Shown here piece after piece: positions 1-5,755 of a stretch of DNA of 8,529 nucleotides. A model generated the notes under the pieces. It saw nothing but the letters and a program-made list of their open reading frames with translations, was not told the origin of the DNA and made no database searches. Numbering within the stretch: the first letter of the stretch is position 1; the number at the start of each line of letters is the position of its first letter. The stretch is from an uncultured Actinomycetes bacterium (GTDB taxonomy: Bacteria > Actinomycetota > Actinomycetes > S36-B12), in contig CAJXUJ010000045.1 of assembly GCA_913061025.1 (NCBI GenBank), forward strand, positions 1-8,529. The letters run 5' to 3'. A program made the translations under genes and the position numbers.

Positions 1-36
1 CGACTTGATCTCAATCGGCTTGGACTTGCGGAACAT
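1..36 (-). CDS. map: Methionine aminopeptidase, type I, N-terminus only (partial)
   Basis: Only the first 12 codons are present, reading MFRKSKPIEIKS, before the window edge. The basic start followed by an IEIK(S/T) stretch resembles the beginning of actinobacterial type I methionine aminopeptidases, where a PEQI-type helix usually follows. The family removes the initiator methionine from nascent proteins as they leave the ribosome. The ATG overlaps the adk stop by one base (TGATG), and map is the classical gene after adk in this operon. No Shine-Dalgarno motif is visible in the last codons of adk, so initiation probably depends on ribosomes finishing adk. The metal-binding catalytic residues lie outside the window, so the call rests on position and a short N-terminal match. 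Confidence 0.72.
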   Translation of the reverse strand, partial: MFRKSKPIEIKS

Positions 37-602
37 CAGTCGACAACGACGACGGCGAAGAGTCGCTCGGTGACTTCCTCGATCAGCCCCATGCCGTCAA
101 CCTGCACAAGGATGCCGCGCTGGAAGTAGGTGTCGATCAACGGAGCCGTCTGCTCGCCGTACACCTCAAGGCGACGACGAAGGACGTCCTCGGTGTCGTC
201 TGTCCGGCCTTGTTCCTGGGCACGCTTCACCAAGCGGGCTACGACCTCGTCGATGTCGACGGTGAGTTCGACGACGACGTCGAGCGCATGGCCGGCAGAG
301 CGCAGCATGGCGTCGAGTTCGGCCACCTGCTCAACGGTTCGCGGGTAACCGTCGAGGAGGAAACCGGGGCGGCAATCGTCGTGGGTGAGCCGATCGCGAA
401 CCATCGCATTGGTGACCGAATCGGGTACGTACTCACCCGCATCCATGAACTGCTGGGCTTGCTTGCCGAGTTCGGTTCCCTCTGCCACGTTCGCGCGGAA
501 GATGTCTCCGGTGGAGATGTGCGGAATACCCAGACGCGAGGCGAGCACCGCAGCCTGTGTGCCCTTGCCGGCACCGGGAGGTCCCATGAATACAACGCGC
601 AT
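36..602 (-). CDS. adk: Adenylate kinase, short-LID form
   Basis: Cytosolic enzyme that interconverts ATP + AMP and 2 ADP, keeping adenylate nucleotides balanced. The 188-residue protein has the P-loop GPPGAGKGT at residues 7-15, the AMP-binding region at about 30-60 beginning HISTGDIFR, and the hallmark FLLDGYPRT at 81-89. The lid between about 127 and 138 is only a short loop (KRAQEQGRTDDTED) with no cysteine zinc site, matching the short adenylate kinases of actinobacteria (about 180-190 residues). Arginines at 142-144 fit the ATP-side arginine cluster. The ATG is 9 bases after the secY stop. Its Shine-Dalgarno (AGGGGG, 608-613) overlaps that stop at 5-base spacing, so expression is tied to secY. 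The frame is intact. Confidence 0.98.
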   Translation of the reverse strand: MRVVFMGPPGAGKGTQAAVLASRLGIPHISTGDIFRANVAEGTELGKQAQQFMDAGEYVPDSVTNAMVRDRLTHDDCRPGFLLDGYPRTVEQVAELDAMLRSAGHALDVVVELTVDIDEVVARLVKRAQEQGRTDDTEDVLRRRLEVYGEQTAPLIDTYFQRGILVQVDGMGLIEEVTERLFAVVVVD

Positions 603-611
603 GTTTTCCCC

Positions 612-1910
612 CTACCCCAAGAAGCCTTCGTAGTTCCTCTGCTGCAATTGGGACTCGATCTGCTTCACGGTATCCAGGCCCACACCGACCATGATCAGCA
701 GGCTCGTGCCGCCGAAGATGAAGTCTCCAGCGACACCCAGGCCACCGAAGGCGAATACCGGAAGCACCGCGATCAACCCGAGGTACAGCGACCCCGGTGC
801 CGTCAGGCGGGTCAGCACGTAATCCAGGTAATCAGCCGTCGGCTTGCCGGCCCGGATACCCGGGATGAAGCCGCCGTATTTCTTCATGTTGTCAGCCACG
901 TCCGTCGGATTGAACGTGATGGACACGTAGAAGTAGCAGAAGAAGATGACGAGAAGGAAGTACGTCAGGAGGTACCACGTGCCGGTACCCGTACCGAAGT
1001 TCTGCTGAACCCACTGCGCCCATCCAGCCTGGCTTCCTGTGAGCTGCACGAACAGGGTCGGCAAGAACAGCAGCGACGACGCGAAGATCACCGGAATAAC
1101 GCCGGCCATGTTGACCTTCAAGGGAATGTAGGTCGACGTGCCCCCGTACATGCGACGGCCCACCATGCGCTTGGCGTACTGCACTGGGATTCGGCGCTGA
1201 GCCTGCTCCACGAAGACCACGAACGCGATGACCGCGAGTCCAACGAGCACCGTCACGGTGAAGGTGAAGGCTCCGCGGCTGCCGAGGATGCCTGCGAACT
1301 GCGCGGGAATCGTGGCGATGATGGCGGTGAAGATAAGGACGGACATGCCGTTTCCGACGCCGCGCTCGGTGATGAGTTCGCCGAACCACATGACCACCGC
1401 GGTACCGGCGGTCATGACGATCACCATGACGAGGATGACCCAGATGCCCTGGTTCGGGATGATCGTCTCGTTGCAACCGCTGAACAGGGCCCCTGGCGTT
1501 CGAGCCAAGGACAAGATGGCCGTGGACTGCAGCACCGCCAGCCCGATAGTGACGTAGCGGGTGTACTGCGTGATCTTCGCCTGGCCCGCCTGGCCGTCCT
1601 TCTTCAGAGTCTCAAGGCGGGGAATGACGACGGTCAGAAGTTGCAGGATGATGCTGGCCGTGATGTACGGCATGATGCCGAGAGCGAAGACGCTCAGCTG
1701 CAGCAATGCGCCACCGCTGAACAGGTTGATGAGCGCATAGACCGAGTTGTCTTGGACAACGTCGATACACCGCTGGATTGCCGCATAGTCGACGCCGGGT
1801 GTGGGAAGAACGGCGCCCAGGCGGTACAAACCCAGAAGACCGAGAGTGAACAGGATCTTCTTGCGAAGGTCCGGGGTACGGAGGGCAGCCCCAAACGCAC
1901 TGATGTGCAC
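612..1910 (-). CDS. secY: Preprotein translocase channel subunit SecY
   Basis: Central pore of the SecYEG translocon in the cytoplasmic membrane, which exports unfolded proteins and inserts membrane proteins. The 432-residue protein shows about ten hydrophobic segments, roughly at 18-38, 70-94, 118-137, 154-175, 188-207, 216-235, 269-290, 312-332, 372-394 and 399-415. The conserved cytosolic loops are present: RRIPVQYAKR at 239-248 and the NPTDVADNMKKYGGFIPGIR stretch at 334-353, which in the family touch SecA and the ribosome. The family N-terminus (AFxxALRTPDLRKKILFTL) begins right after a GTG at 1910, preceded by GGAGG at 1916-1920. An in-frame ATG at 1973 would add 21 unrelated residues and lacks a good ribosome-binding site, so the GTG is preferred. 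The gene follows rplO after a 94-base gap and leads into adk. Confidence 0.97.
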   Translation of the reverse strand: MHISAFGAALRTPDLRKKILFTLGLLGLYRLGAVLPTPGVDYAAIQRCIDVVQDNSVYALINLFSGGALLQLSVFALGIMPYITASIILQLLTVVIPRLETLKKDGQAGQAKITQYTRYVTIGLAVLQSTAILSLARTPGALFSGCNETIIPNQGIWVILVMVIVMTAGTAVVMWFGELITERGVGNGMSVLIFTAIIATIPAQFAGILGSRGAFTFTVTVLVGLAVIAFVVFVEQAQRRIPVQYAKRMVGRRMYGGTSTYIPLKVNMAGVIPVIFASSLLFLPTLFVQLTGSQAGWAQWVQQNFGTGTGTWYLLTYFLLVIFFCYFYVSITFNPTDVADNMKKYGGFIPGIRAGKPTADYLDYVLTRLTAPGSLYLGLIAVLPVFAFGGLGVAGDFIFGGTSLLIMVGVGLDTVKQIESQLQQRNYEGFLG

Positions 1911-1915
1911 TAGGT

Positions 1916-1920
1916 CCTCC
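1916..1920 (-). promoter_or_regulatory. Shine-Dalgarno deciding the secY GTG start
   Basis: GGAGG, within a longer purine-rich GAGAGGAGGGGAGG run, lies 5 bases before the GTG at 1910. The longer in-frame start at 1973 has only a GGGTGGGG sequence upstream, which can be sequestered in the hairpin at 1974-1996. This supports the GTG as the true start. Confidence 0.8.
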
Positions 1921-1973
1921 CCTCCTCTCGGGCGTTCACTCGTCGGCGTGCGGCAGGTGGTGCGTACCGCCAT

Positions 1974-1996
1974 GCCCCACCCGGAACGAGTGGGGC
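1974..1996 (-). promoter_or_regulatory. Intergenic RNA hairpin between rplO and secY
   Basis: In the transcript, GCCCCACUC pairs with GGGUGGGGC across a 5-base loop (GUUCC), giving 9 pairs with one U-G. It begins 8 bases after the rplO stop codon (1997-2004 lie between). No run of U follows, so it does not look like a complete intrinsic terminator. It could be an attenuator, an RNA processing or stability element, or chance in GC-rich DNA. I see no convincing promoter in the rest of this 94-base gap. Confidence 0.4.
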
Positions 1997-2004
1997 CACG
2001 CTAC

Positions 2005-2445
2005 CTACAGTTCGGTGACCGAACCGCCAGCGGCCTCGATCTTGTCACGGGCGCTTGCGGAAAACTTGTCCGCGGTCACCGTCACCTTGACCGAGATGTC
2101 GCCCTGGCCGAGCACCTTGACCGGCTTGCCGGCACGAACCGCACCCTTGGCCACGAGGTCGCTCACCGCAATCTCGCCGCCCTGGGGGAACAGCTTGTTA
2201 ATGGTGGCGACGTTCACGACCTGGAAGTCGACCTTGTTCGGGTTCTTGAAGCCCTTGAGCTTCGGCAGGCGCATGTGCAACGGCATCTGACCGCCCTCGA
2301 AGGAGGCGGGCACGGTGTTGCGGGCCTTGGTGCCCTTGGTGCCGCGGCCAGCGGTCTTGCCCTTGGACGCCTCGCCGCGACCCTTGCGGGTCTTGGCGGT
2401 GTGCGCACCGGGTGCGGGGCGCAGGTGATGGACCTTGAGGGTCAT
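2005..2445 (-). CDS. rplO: 50S ribosomal protein L15
   Basis: Large-subunit protein that binds 23S rRNA late in assembly through a long basic extension. The 146-residue product has the typical N-terminus MTLKVHHLRPAPGA and a glycine- and lysine-rich, rRNA-threading segment at about 17-42 (KTRKGRGEASKGKTAGRGTKG). The globular half carries FEGGQMPLHMRLPKLKGF (49-66), a family hallmark, and ends in a beta-rich C-terminal domain. An in-frame ATG at 2466 would add seven residues, but the strong AGGAGG at 2455-2460 lies downstream of it and 9 bases before the ATG at 2445. The family N-terminus also starts at the latter. The start is one base after the rpmD stop, so the two genes are probably coupled. 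Confidence 0.98.
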   Translation of the reverse strand: MTLKVHHLRPAPGAHTAKTRKGRGEASKGKTAGRGTKGTKARNTVPASFEGGQMPLHMRLPKLKGFKNPNKVDFQVVNVATINKLFPQGGEIAVSDLVAKGAVRAGKPVKVLGQGDISVKVTVTADKFSASARDKIEAAGGSVTEL

Positions 2446-2446
2446 G

Positions 2447-2629
2447 TCAGTCAACCTCCTCGACATCGACCAGGTGCGACACGGTGTTCACCATGCCACG
2501 GATCTCCGGCCGGTCTTCCTTGACGACGACGTCGCCGATTCGCTTGAGTCCGAGGGAGCGCAGCGTGTCACGCTGGTTGCTGGTTCCACCGATCTCGGAT
2601 TTGCGCTGGGTCACCTTGAGCTGTGCCAT
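2447..2629 (-). CDS. rpmD: 50S ribosomal protein L30
   Basis: Small large-subunit protein with a ferredoxin-like fold that binds 23S rRNA. The 60-residue product starts MAQLKVTQRKSEIGG and contains the family stretch QRDTLRSLGLKRIGDVVVKED at about 19-39, ending in VSHLVDVEEVD. The length matches bacterial L30 (about 60). The same frame stays open far upstream, but that is read-through across rpsE in another frame. The ATG at 2629 shares one base with the rpsE stop (TGATG). It has a GGGTGGG purine stretch shortly upstream inside rpsE, so coupled translation is likely. L30 is absent from some bacterial lineages but is present here. Confidence 0.97.
   Translation of the reverse strand: MAQLKVTQRKSEIGGTSNQRDTLRSLGLKRIGDVVVKEDRPEIRGMVNTVSHLVDVEEVD
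2455..2460 (-). promoter_or_regulatory. Shine-Dalgarno deciding the rplO start
   Basis: A consensus AGGAGG sits inside the last codons of rpmD, 9 bases before the rplO ATG at 2445. It lies after the alternative upstream ATG (2466), so it can only serve the shorter start. Confidence 0.85.
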
Positions 2630-3213
2630 CAGGAACCCACCCCAGCCTTGGCGCGCAGCATTGCTGCGGGAGCCACGTCCTCGAGTGGCAGACCGCGACG
2701 GGCCGCCACGGCCTCCGGCGGCTCGAGCATCTTGAGCGCGGCTACGGTCGCGTGGACGATATTGATCGCGTTGTCCGAACCGAGCGACTTGCTCAGAACG
2801 TCGTGAACGCCCGCGCACTCGAGCACCGCACGGACCGGGCCACCGGCGATAACGCCGGTACCGGGAGCGGCCGGACGCAGCAGGACGACGCCGGCGGCCG
2901 CTTCACCCGTGACCGGGTGCGGGATGGTTCCCTGGATACGAGGTACGCGGAAGAAGTTCTTCTTGGCTTCCTCGACGCCCTTGGCGATCGCGGCGGGGAC
3001 TTCCTTGGCCTTGCCGTAGCCCACGCCCACCATGCCGTCGCCGTCGCCGACGACGACGAGTGCGGTGAAGCTGAAGCGACGACCACCCTTGACGACCTTC
3101 GCGACACGATTGATCGAGACGACGCGCTCGAGGTGGTTGGACTTCTCCTCGCGGGGCGTCCGCTCCTTGCGGTCACGGCGTTCGCCGCTTCCGCGTCGGT
3201 CGGTTCCTGACAT
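2629..3213 (-). CDS. rpsE: 30S ribosomal protein S5
   Basis: Small-subunit protein with a role in decoding accuracy, located near the mRNA entry site. The 194-residue product has an arginine/glutamate-rich N-terminal extension (about 1-27), then the double-stranded-RNA-binding-like domain starting LERVVSINRVAKVVKGGRRF (28-47) with the GDGDGMVGVGYGKAKEVPAAI stretch (57-77). The C-terminal domain carries PHPVTGEAAAGVVLLRPAAPGTG and the family helix ending NIVHATVAALKML. It is longer than E. coli S5 (about 167), mainly through the charged N-terminus, which is usual in actinobacteria. AGAGG at 3219-3223 lies 5 bases before the ATG, in a 26-base gap after rplR. Confidence 0.98.
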   Translation of the reverse strand: MSGTDRRGSGERRDRKERTPREEKSNHLERVVSINRVAKVVKGGRRFSFTALVVVGDGDGMVGVGYGKAKEVPAAIAKGVEEAKKNFFRVPRIQGTIPHPVTGEAAAGVVLLRPAAPGTGVIAGGPVRAVLECAGVHDVLSKSLGSDNAINIVHATVAALKMLEPPEAVAARRGLPLEDVAPAAMLRAKAGVGS

Positions 3214-3239
3214 GTTTTCCTCTTTCGCTCTCGGTCGTC

Positions 3240-3629
3240 TCAGAAGTCCAGGCCGGCTTCGCGGGCACCCTCGGCCAGCGCGGCAACGCGACCGTGGAAG
3301 CGGTGGCCACCACGGTCGAAGATCACGGCACCGACACCAGCGGCTTTGGCTCGCTCGCCGACCATCTGGCCGACCTTGCGGGCCTTAGCAGTCTTGTCAT
3401 CGACCGCGCTGCGCATATCCGACTCCATGGTTGAAGCAGAGGCGAGCGTGTGCCCAGTGGTGTCGTCCACGACCTGCGCGGTCATGTGACGAGCAGAACG
3501 CGTCACGACCAAGCGGGGACGATCGGCGGTACCGGTGACCTTCTTGCGGACGCGGATGTGGCGACGCTTGCGACCCACGGCAACCTTGTTGCCCGAGCCC
3601 AGCTTCACGCCGTATGTACTCGTACTCAT
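3240..3629 (-). CDS. rplR: 50S ribosomal protein L18
   Basis: Large-subunit protein that, with L5 and L25-type proteins, carries 5S rRNA into the central protuberance. The 129-residue product has a basic N-terminus (GRKRRHIRVRKKVTGTADRPRL ends at residue 40) followed by the conserved VTRSARHMTAQVVDD region at about 42-56. The C-terminal part AVIFDRGGHRFHGRVAALAEGAREAGLDF-type ending (101-129) is the strongest family hallmark. Length and C-terminus match bacterial L18. The ATG follows the rplF stop after 2 bases, with only a weak AAGGCGGG ribosome-binding sequence inside the end of rplF, so coupling to rplF is likely. Confidence 0.98.
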   Translation of the reverse strand: MSTSTYGVKLGSGNKVAVGRKRRHIRVRKKVTGTADRPRLVVTRSARHMTAQVVDDTTGHTLASASTMESDMRSAVDDKTAKARKVGQMVGERAKAAGVGAVIFDRGGHRFHGRVAALAEGAREAGLDF

Positions 3630-3631
3630 CG

Positions 3632-4168
3632 CTACTTGCCCGCCTTTCCGGCCTTGCGACGGATGACTTCGTTCTGGTAGCGCACACCCTTGCCCTTGTA
3701 GGGCTCCGGCTTGCGCAGCTTGCGGATCTTCGCGGCGGTCTCACCCACGAGTTGCTTGTCGATGCCGCTCACCGAGAACTTGTTCGGGGTCTCGACCGCG
3801 AAAGTGATGCCCTCGGGCGCCTTCACGGTGATGGAGTGGCTGTACCCGAGAGCGAACTCGAGGTCCTGGCCCTTAGCTGTGACGCGATAGCCGGTACCGA
3901 CGATCTCCAGGGTCTTGGTGTAACCCTCGGTCACACCGGTGACCATGTTGTTGACCAGAGTGCGGGTCAATCCGTGGAGCGCCTTGGACGGACCTTCATC
4001 GTTCGGACGCTTGACGACCAGGACACCATCTTCCTCGGCGACGGTGATCGGCGCGGCAACGTCGAGATTCAGCGATCCCTTGGGGCCGGTGACGGTCAGT
4101 GATTGACCGTCGATCGTGGCCGTGACACCCGACGGCACGGGGATGGGCAGTTTGCCAATACGTGACAT
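3632..4168 (-). CDS. rplF: 50S ribosomal protein L6
   Basis: Large-subunit protein near the factor-binding site at the base of the L7/L12 stalk, built of two similar domains. The 178-residue product begins MSRIGKLPIPVPSGV, has the GPKGSLNL turn at 28-35, the middle hallmark LEIVGTGYRVTAKGQDLEFAL (from residue 87), and the C-terminal signature RKPEPYKGKGVRY (about 152-164). The length equals the family norm. A strong GGGAGGAG overlaps the rpsH stop and sits a few bases before the ATG, in an 11-base gap. Confidence 0.98.
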   Translation of the reverse strand: MSRIGKLPIPVPSGVTATIDGQSLTVTGPKGSLNLDVAAPITVAEEDGVLVVKRPNDEGPSKALHGLTRTLVNNMVTGVTEGYTKTLEIVGTGYRVTAKGQDLEFALGYSHSITVKAPEGITFAVETPNKFSVSGIDKQLVGETAAKIRKLRKPEPYKGKGVRYQNEVIRRKAGKAGK

Positions 4169-4179
4169 GTCGCTCCTCC

Positions 4180-4578
4180 CTACCAGACGTAAGCGAGGAC
4201 TTCCCCGCCTACGCCCTTCTTCTGTGCCTGACGATCGGTCAGCAGACCGTTCGATGTGGACAAGATCGCGATACCCAGGCCACCGAGCACGCGCGGCAGG
4301 GCGGTGCTCTTCGCGTAAACGCGAAGCCCAGGCTTGGAGACGCGACGCAAGCCGGCGATCGAACGCTCGCGCGACGGGCCATACTTCAACTGCAGCGTCA
4401 GGGTCTTGCCGACCTCGGCGTCTGCGACGTCGTAGCCGGCGATGTAGCCCTCGGCCTTCAGGATCTCGGCGATGTTCGCCTTGATCTTCGAGTGCGGCAT
4501 AGCGACGGCATCGTGGTACGCCGAGTTCGCGTTGCGCAGACGAGCAAGCATGTCTGCGATCGGGTCTGTCATTGTCAT
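4180..4578 (-). CDS. rpsH: 30S ribosomal protein S8
   Basis: Primary 16S rRNA-binding protein of the small-subunit platform. In E. coli it is also the translational repressor of the spc operon, acting on mRNA near the rplE start. The 132-residue product begins MTMTDPIADMLARLRNAN, the standard family start, with SKIKANIAEILKAEGYI at 30-46. It ends with the S8 signature GIAILSTSNGLLTDRQAQ and KKGVGGEVLAYVW. A second ATG two codons in is possible but less likely. Unlike its neighbours, rpsH is separated from rpsN by 60 bases, most of which folds into a hairpin that ends at the AGGAAGG ribosome-binding site (4589-4595). This raises the possibility of local control of S8 synthesis, which is an inference. 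Confidence 0.98.
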   Translation of the reverse strand: MTMTDPIADMLARLRNANSAYHDAVAMPHSKIKANIAEILKAEGYIAGYDVADAEVGKTLTLQLKYGPSRERSIAGLRRVSKPGLRVYAKSTALPRVLGGLGIAILSTSNGLLTDRQAQKKGVGGEVLAYVW

Positions 4579-4595
4579 GGCCTACCGGCCTTCCT

Positions 4596-4635
4596 CGCCG
4601 TGGTTTCCCCGACTCTTCGTCAAGGACCTACGGCG
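4596..4635 (-). promoter_or_regulatory. Bulged 16-bp hairpin immediately upstream of rpsH
   Basis: In the transcript, CGCCGU (4635-4630) pairs with ACGGCG (4601-4596). After a single bulged A (4629), GGU (4628-4626) pairs with ACC (4604-4602). After a two-A bulge (4605-4606), CCUUGAC (4625-4619) pairs with GUCGGGG (4613-4607), including two U-G pairs, around the loop GAAGA. It fills two-thirds of the 60-base rpsN-rpsH gap and abuts the rpsH ribosome-binding site. A role in autogenous control, RNA processing or none is undetermined; there is no U-run for termination. Confidence 0.45.
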
Positions 4636-4638
4636 TCG

Positions 4639-4824
4639 TTACCAACTGCTCTTCGTGACTCCGGGTAGCTCGCCTGCGTGCGCCATCTCTCGAAGACACA
4701 CACGGCACAAGCCGAACTTGCGGTAAACCGAGTGCGGGCGGCCGCACTTGGTGCAACGGGTGTACGCGCGAACCTTGAACTTCGGCGTCTTCTGCTGCTT
4801 TTGGATCAAAGCCTTCTTTGCCAT
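4639..4824 (-). CDS. rpsZ: 30S ribosomal protein S14, zinc-binding (type Z)
   Basis: Small-subunit head protein that binds the 3' domain of 16S rRNA. The 61-residue product is the short, zinc-containing form: Cys24-x2-Cys27 and Cys40-x2-Cys43 make a four-cysteine zinc ribbon, followed by the signature CLREMAHAGELPGVTKSSW-type ending. The short form is the usual one in the spc operon of Gram-positive bacteria. Many actinobacteria also hold a cysteine-free paralogue elsewhere, induced under zinc limitation, which cannot be judged from this window. AAGGAGG at 4833-4839, within the last codons of rplE, is 8 bases before the ATG, and the start is only 3 bases after the rplE stop. The gene is also called rpsN or rpsN1. 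Confidence 0.97.
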   Translation of the reverse strand: MAKKALIQKQQKTPKFKVRAYTRCTKCGRPHSVYRKFGLCRVCLREMAHAGELPGVTKSSW

Positions 4825-4827
4825 GGC

Positions 4828-5391
4828 CTAGGCCTCCTTGAAGGGGAAGCCGAGCAGCCGGAGCAGCGCGCGTCCCTCGTCGTCGTTCGTCGCGGTGGTG
4901 ACGACCGTGATGTCCATACCCCGCGTGCGGTCGATCTTGTCCTGGTCGATCTCGTGGAAGACCGACTGCTCGCTGAGCCCGAACGTGTAGTTGCCATTGC
5001 CATCGAACTGCTTGGGAGAGAGCCCACGGAAGTCGCGGATTCGAGGCAGCGCGATGGACAGAAGGCGATCGAGGAACTCCCACATGCGGTCGCCGCGCAG
5101 CGTGACGTGCGCACCGATCGGTTGTCCCTCGCGCAGCTTGAACTGGGCGATGGACTTGCGGGCCTTGGTGACCTGCGGCTTTTGACCGGTGATCTCGGTG
5201 AGGTCGCGGATAGCGCCTTCGATCAACTTCGAGTCGCGAGCCGCCTCACCCACACCCATGTTCACGACGACCTTGGTGACCGTCGGAACCTGCATGATGT
5301 TGGCGTAGTCGAACTCCTTGCGCAGCTCGGGGATGATCTCCTCGCGGTACCGCGCCTTGAGGCGTGCGTTGGTATCCGTTGCCGTACTCAT
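4828..5391 (-). CDS. rplE: 50S ribosomal protein L5
   Basis: 5S rRNA-binding protein of the central protuberance that contacts P-site tRNA and the small-subunit head. The 187-residue product includes the N-terminal LKARYREEIIPELRKEFDY, the signature block IMQVPTVTKVVVNMGVGEA (32-50), GQKPQVTKARKSIAQFKLREG at about 69-89, and the C-terminal FPEIDYD-equivalent FHEIDQDKIDRTRGMDI (145-161). The length is normal (about 180-190). The ATG overlaps the rplX stop by one base (TAATG), and AAGGA at 5398-5402 lies 6 bases upstream inside rplX. In E. coli the S8 repressor site lies around this start. Here the overlap leaves no intergenic leader, and I see no clear equivalent. Confidence 0.98.
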   Translation of the reverse strand: MSTATDTNARLKARYREEIIPELRKEFDYANIMQVPTVTKVVVNMGVGEAARDSKLIEGAIRDLTEITGQKPQVTKARKSIAQFKLREGQPIGAHVTLRGDRMWEFLDRLLSIALPRIRDFRGLSPKQFDGNGNYTFGLSEQSVFHEIDQDKIDRTRGMDITVVTTATNDDEGRALLRLLGFPFKEA

Positions 5392-5753
5392 TACAGATCC
5401 TTCCCGGTGCGCTTGGAGATCCGCACACTGCGCTCACCTTCGTAGGTGGAGCCGTCGGGGCGACGCTTCTCCACCTTCTCCTTGCGGTAGCCGACGCGGG
5501 TGGGGCGACCGTCTTCCGGGTCAACCACCATGACGTTCGACACGTGAATGGGCGCCTCGGTCGTGACGATGCCACCGGTCTTGGCGCCACGGGCGTTTTG
5601 TCCGACGCGGGTGTGCTTCTTGATCCGGTTGACACCCTCAACGATGACCCGATCCGACTCGGGGTAGACCTCGATGACCTTGCCGGTCAGACCGCGGTCC
5701 TTGCCGGAAATGACCTGAACGGTGTCGCCCTTGCGAACGTGAAGTTTGCTCAT
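5391..5753 (-). CDS. rplX: 50S ribosomal protein L24
   Basis: Early-assembly protein that initiates 50S folding and sits near the polypeptide exit. The 120-residue product starts MSKLHVRKGDTVQVISGKDRG, a KOW motif (about 5-32). It continues with GVNRIKKHTRVGQNARGAKTG (40-60) and the IHVSNVMVVDPEDGRPTRVGYR block (69-90). It is somewhat longer than E. coli L24 (about 104), through an extra KVEKRRPDGSTYEG segment near residues 93-106 before the ISKRTGKDL ending. A GTG two codons upstream (5759) would overlap the rplN stop, but GGAGGT at 5763-5768 is 9 bases from the ATG at 5753 and only 3 from the GTG, so the ATG is chosen. Confidence 0.97.
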   Translation of the reverse strand: MSKLHVRKGDTVQVISGKDRGLTGKVIEVYPESDRVIVEGVNRIKKHTRVGQNARGAKTGGIVTTEAPIHVSNVMVVDPEDGRPTRVGYRKEKVEKRRPDGSTYEGERSVRISKRTGKDL

Positions 5754-5755
5754 GA

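Noticed and set aside
210..1913. A 567-codon open frame on the plus strand, opposite adk and secY
   Set aside because: It is antisense to two complete, clearly conserved genes. Its translation is a His/Asp/Arg/Glu-rich mixture with no domain I recognise and no ribosome-binding site. Such long antisense frames are expected opposite GC-rich codon-biased genes.
2630..2818. Upstream extension of the rpmD frame to 2818
   Set aside because: The extra 63 residues lie out of frame inside rpsE and are Arg/Gly/Ala-rich with no L30 similarity. L30 begins at the ATG at 2629.
2623..3210. Plus-strand open frame of 195 codons opposite rpsE
   Set aside because: It is a mirror frame of the S5 gene with no recognisable motif and composition typical of antisense translation. 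The same holds for the other plus-strand frames, for example at 7052-7660 and 3614-4102.
5400..5460. Resemblance between the RRPDG segment in L24 and the RRPDGSYIRFDENA segment of L14
   Set aside because: The shared stretch is only about six residues in two unrelated folds, so chance or convergent basic composition is the simplest explanation.
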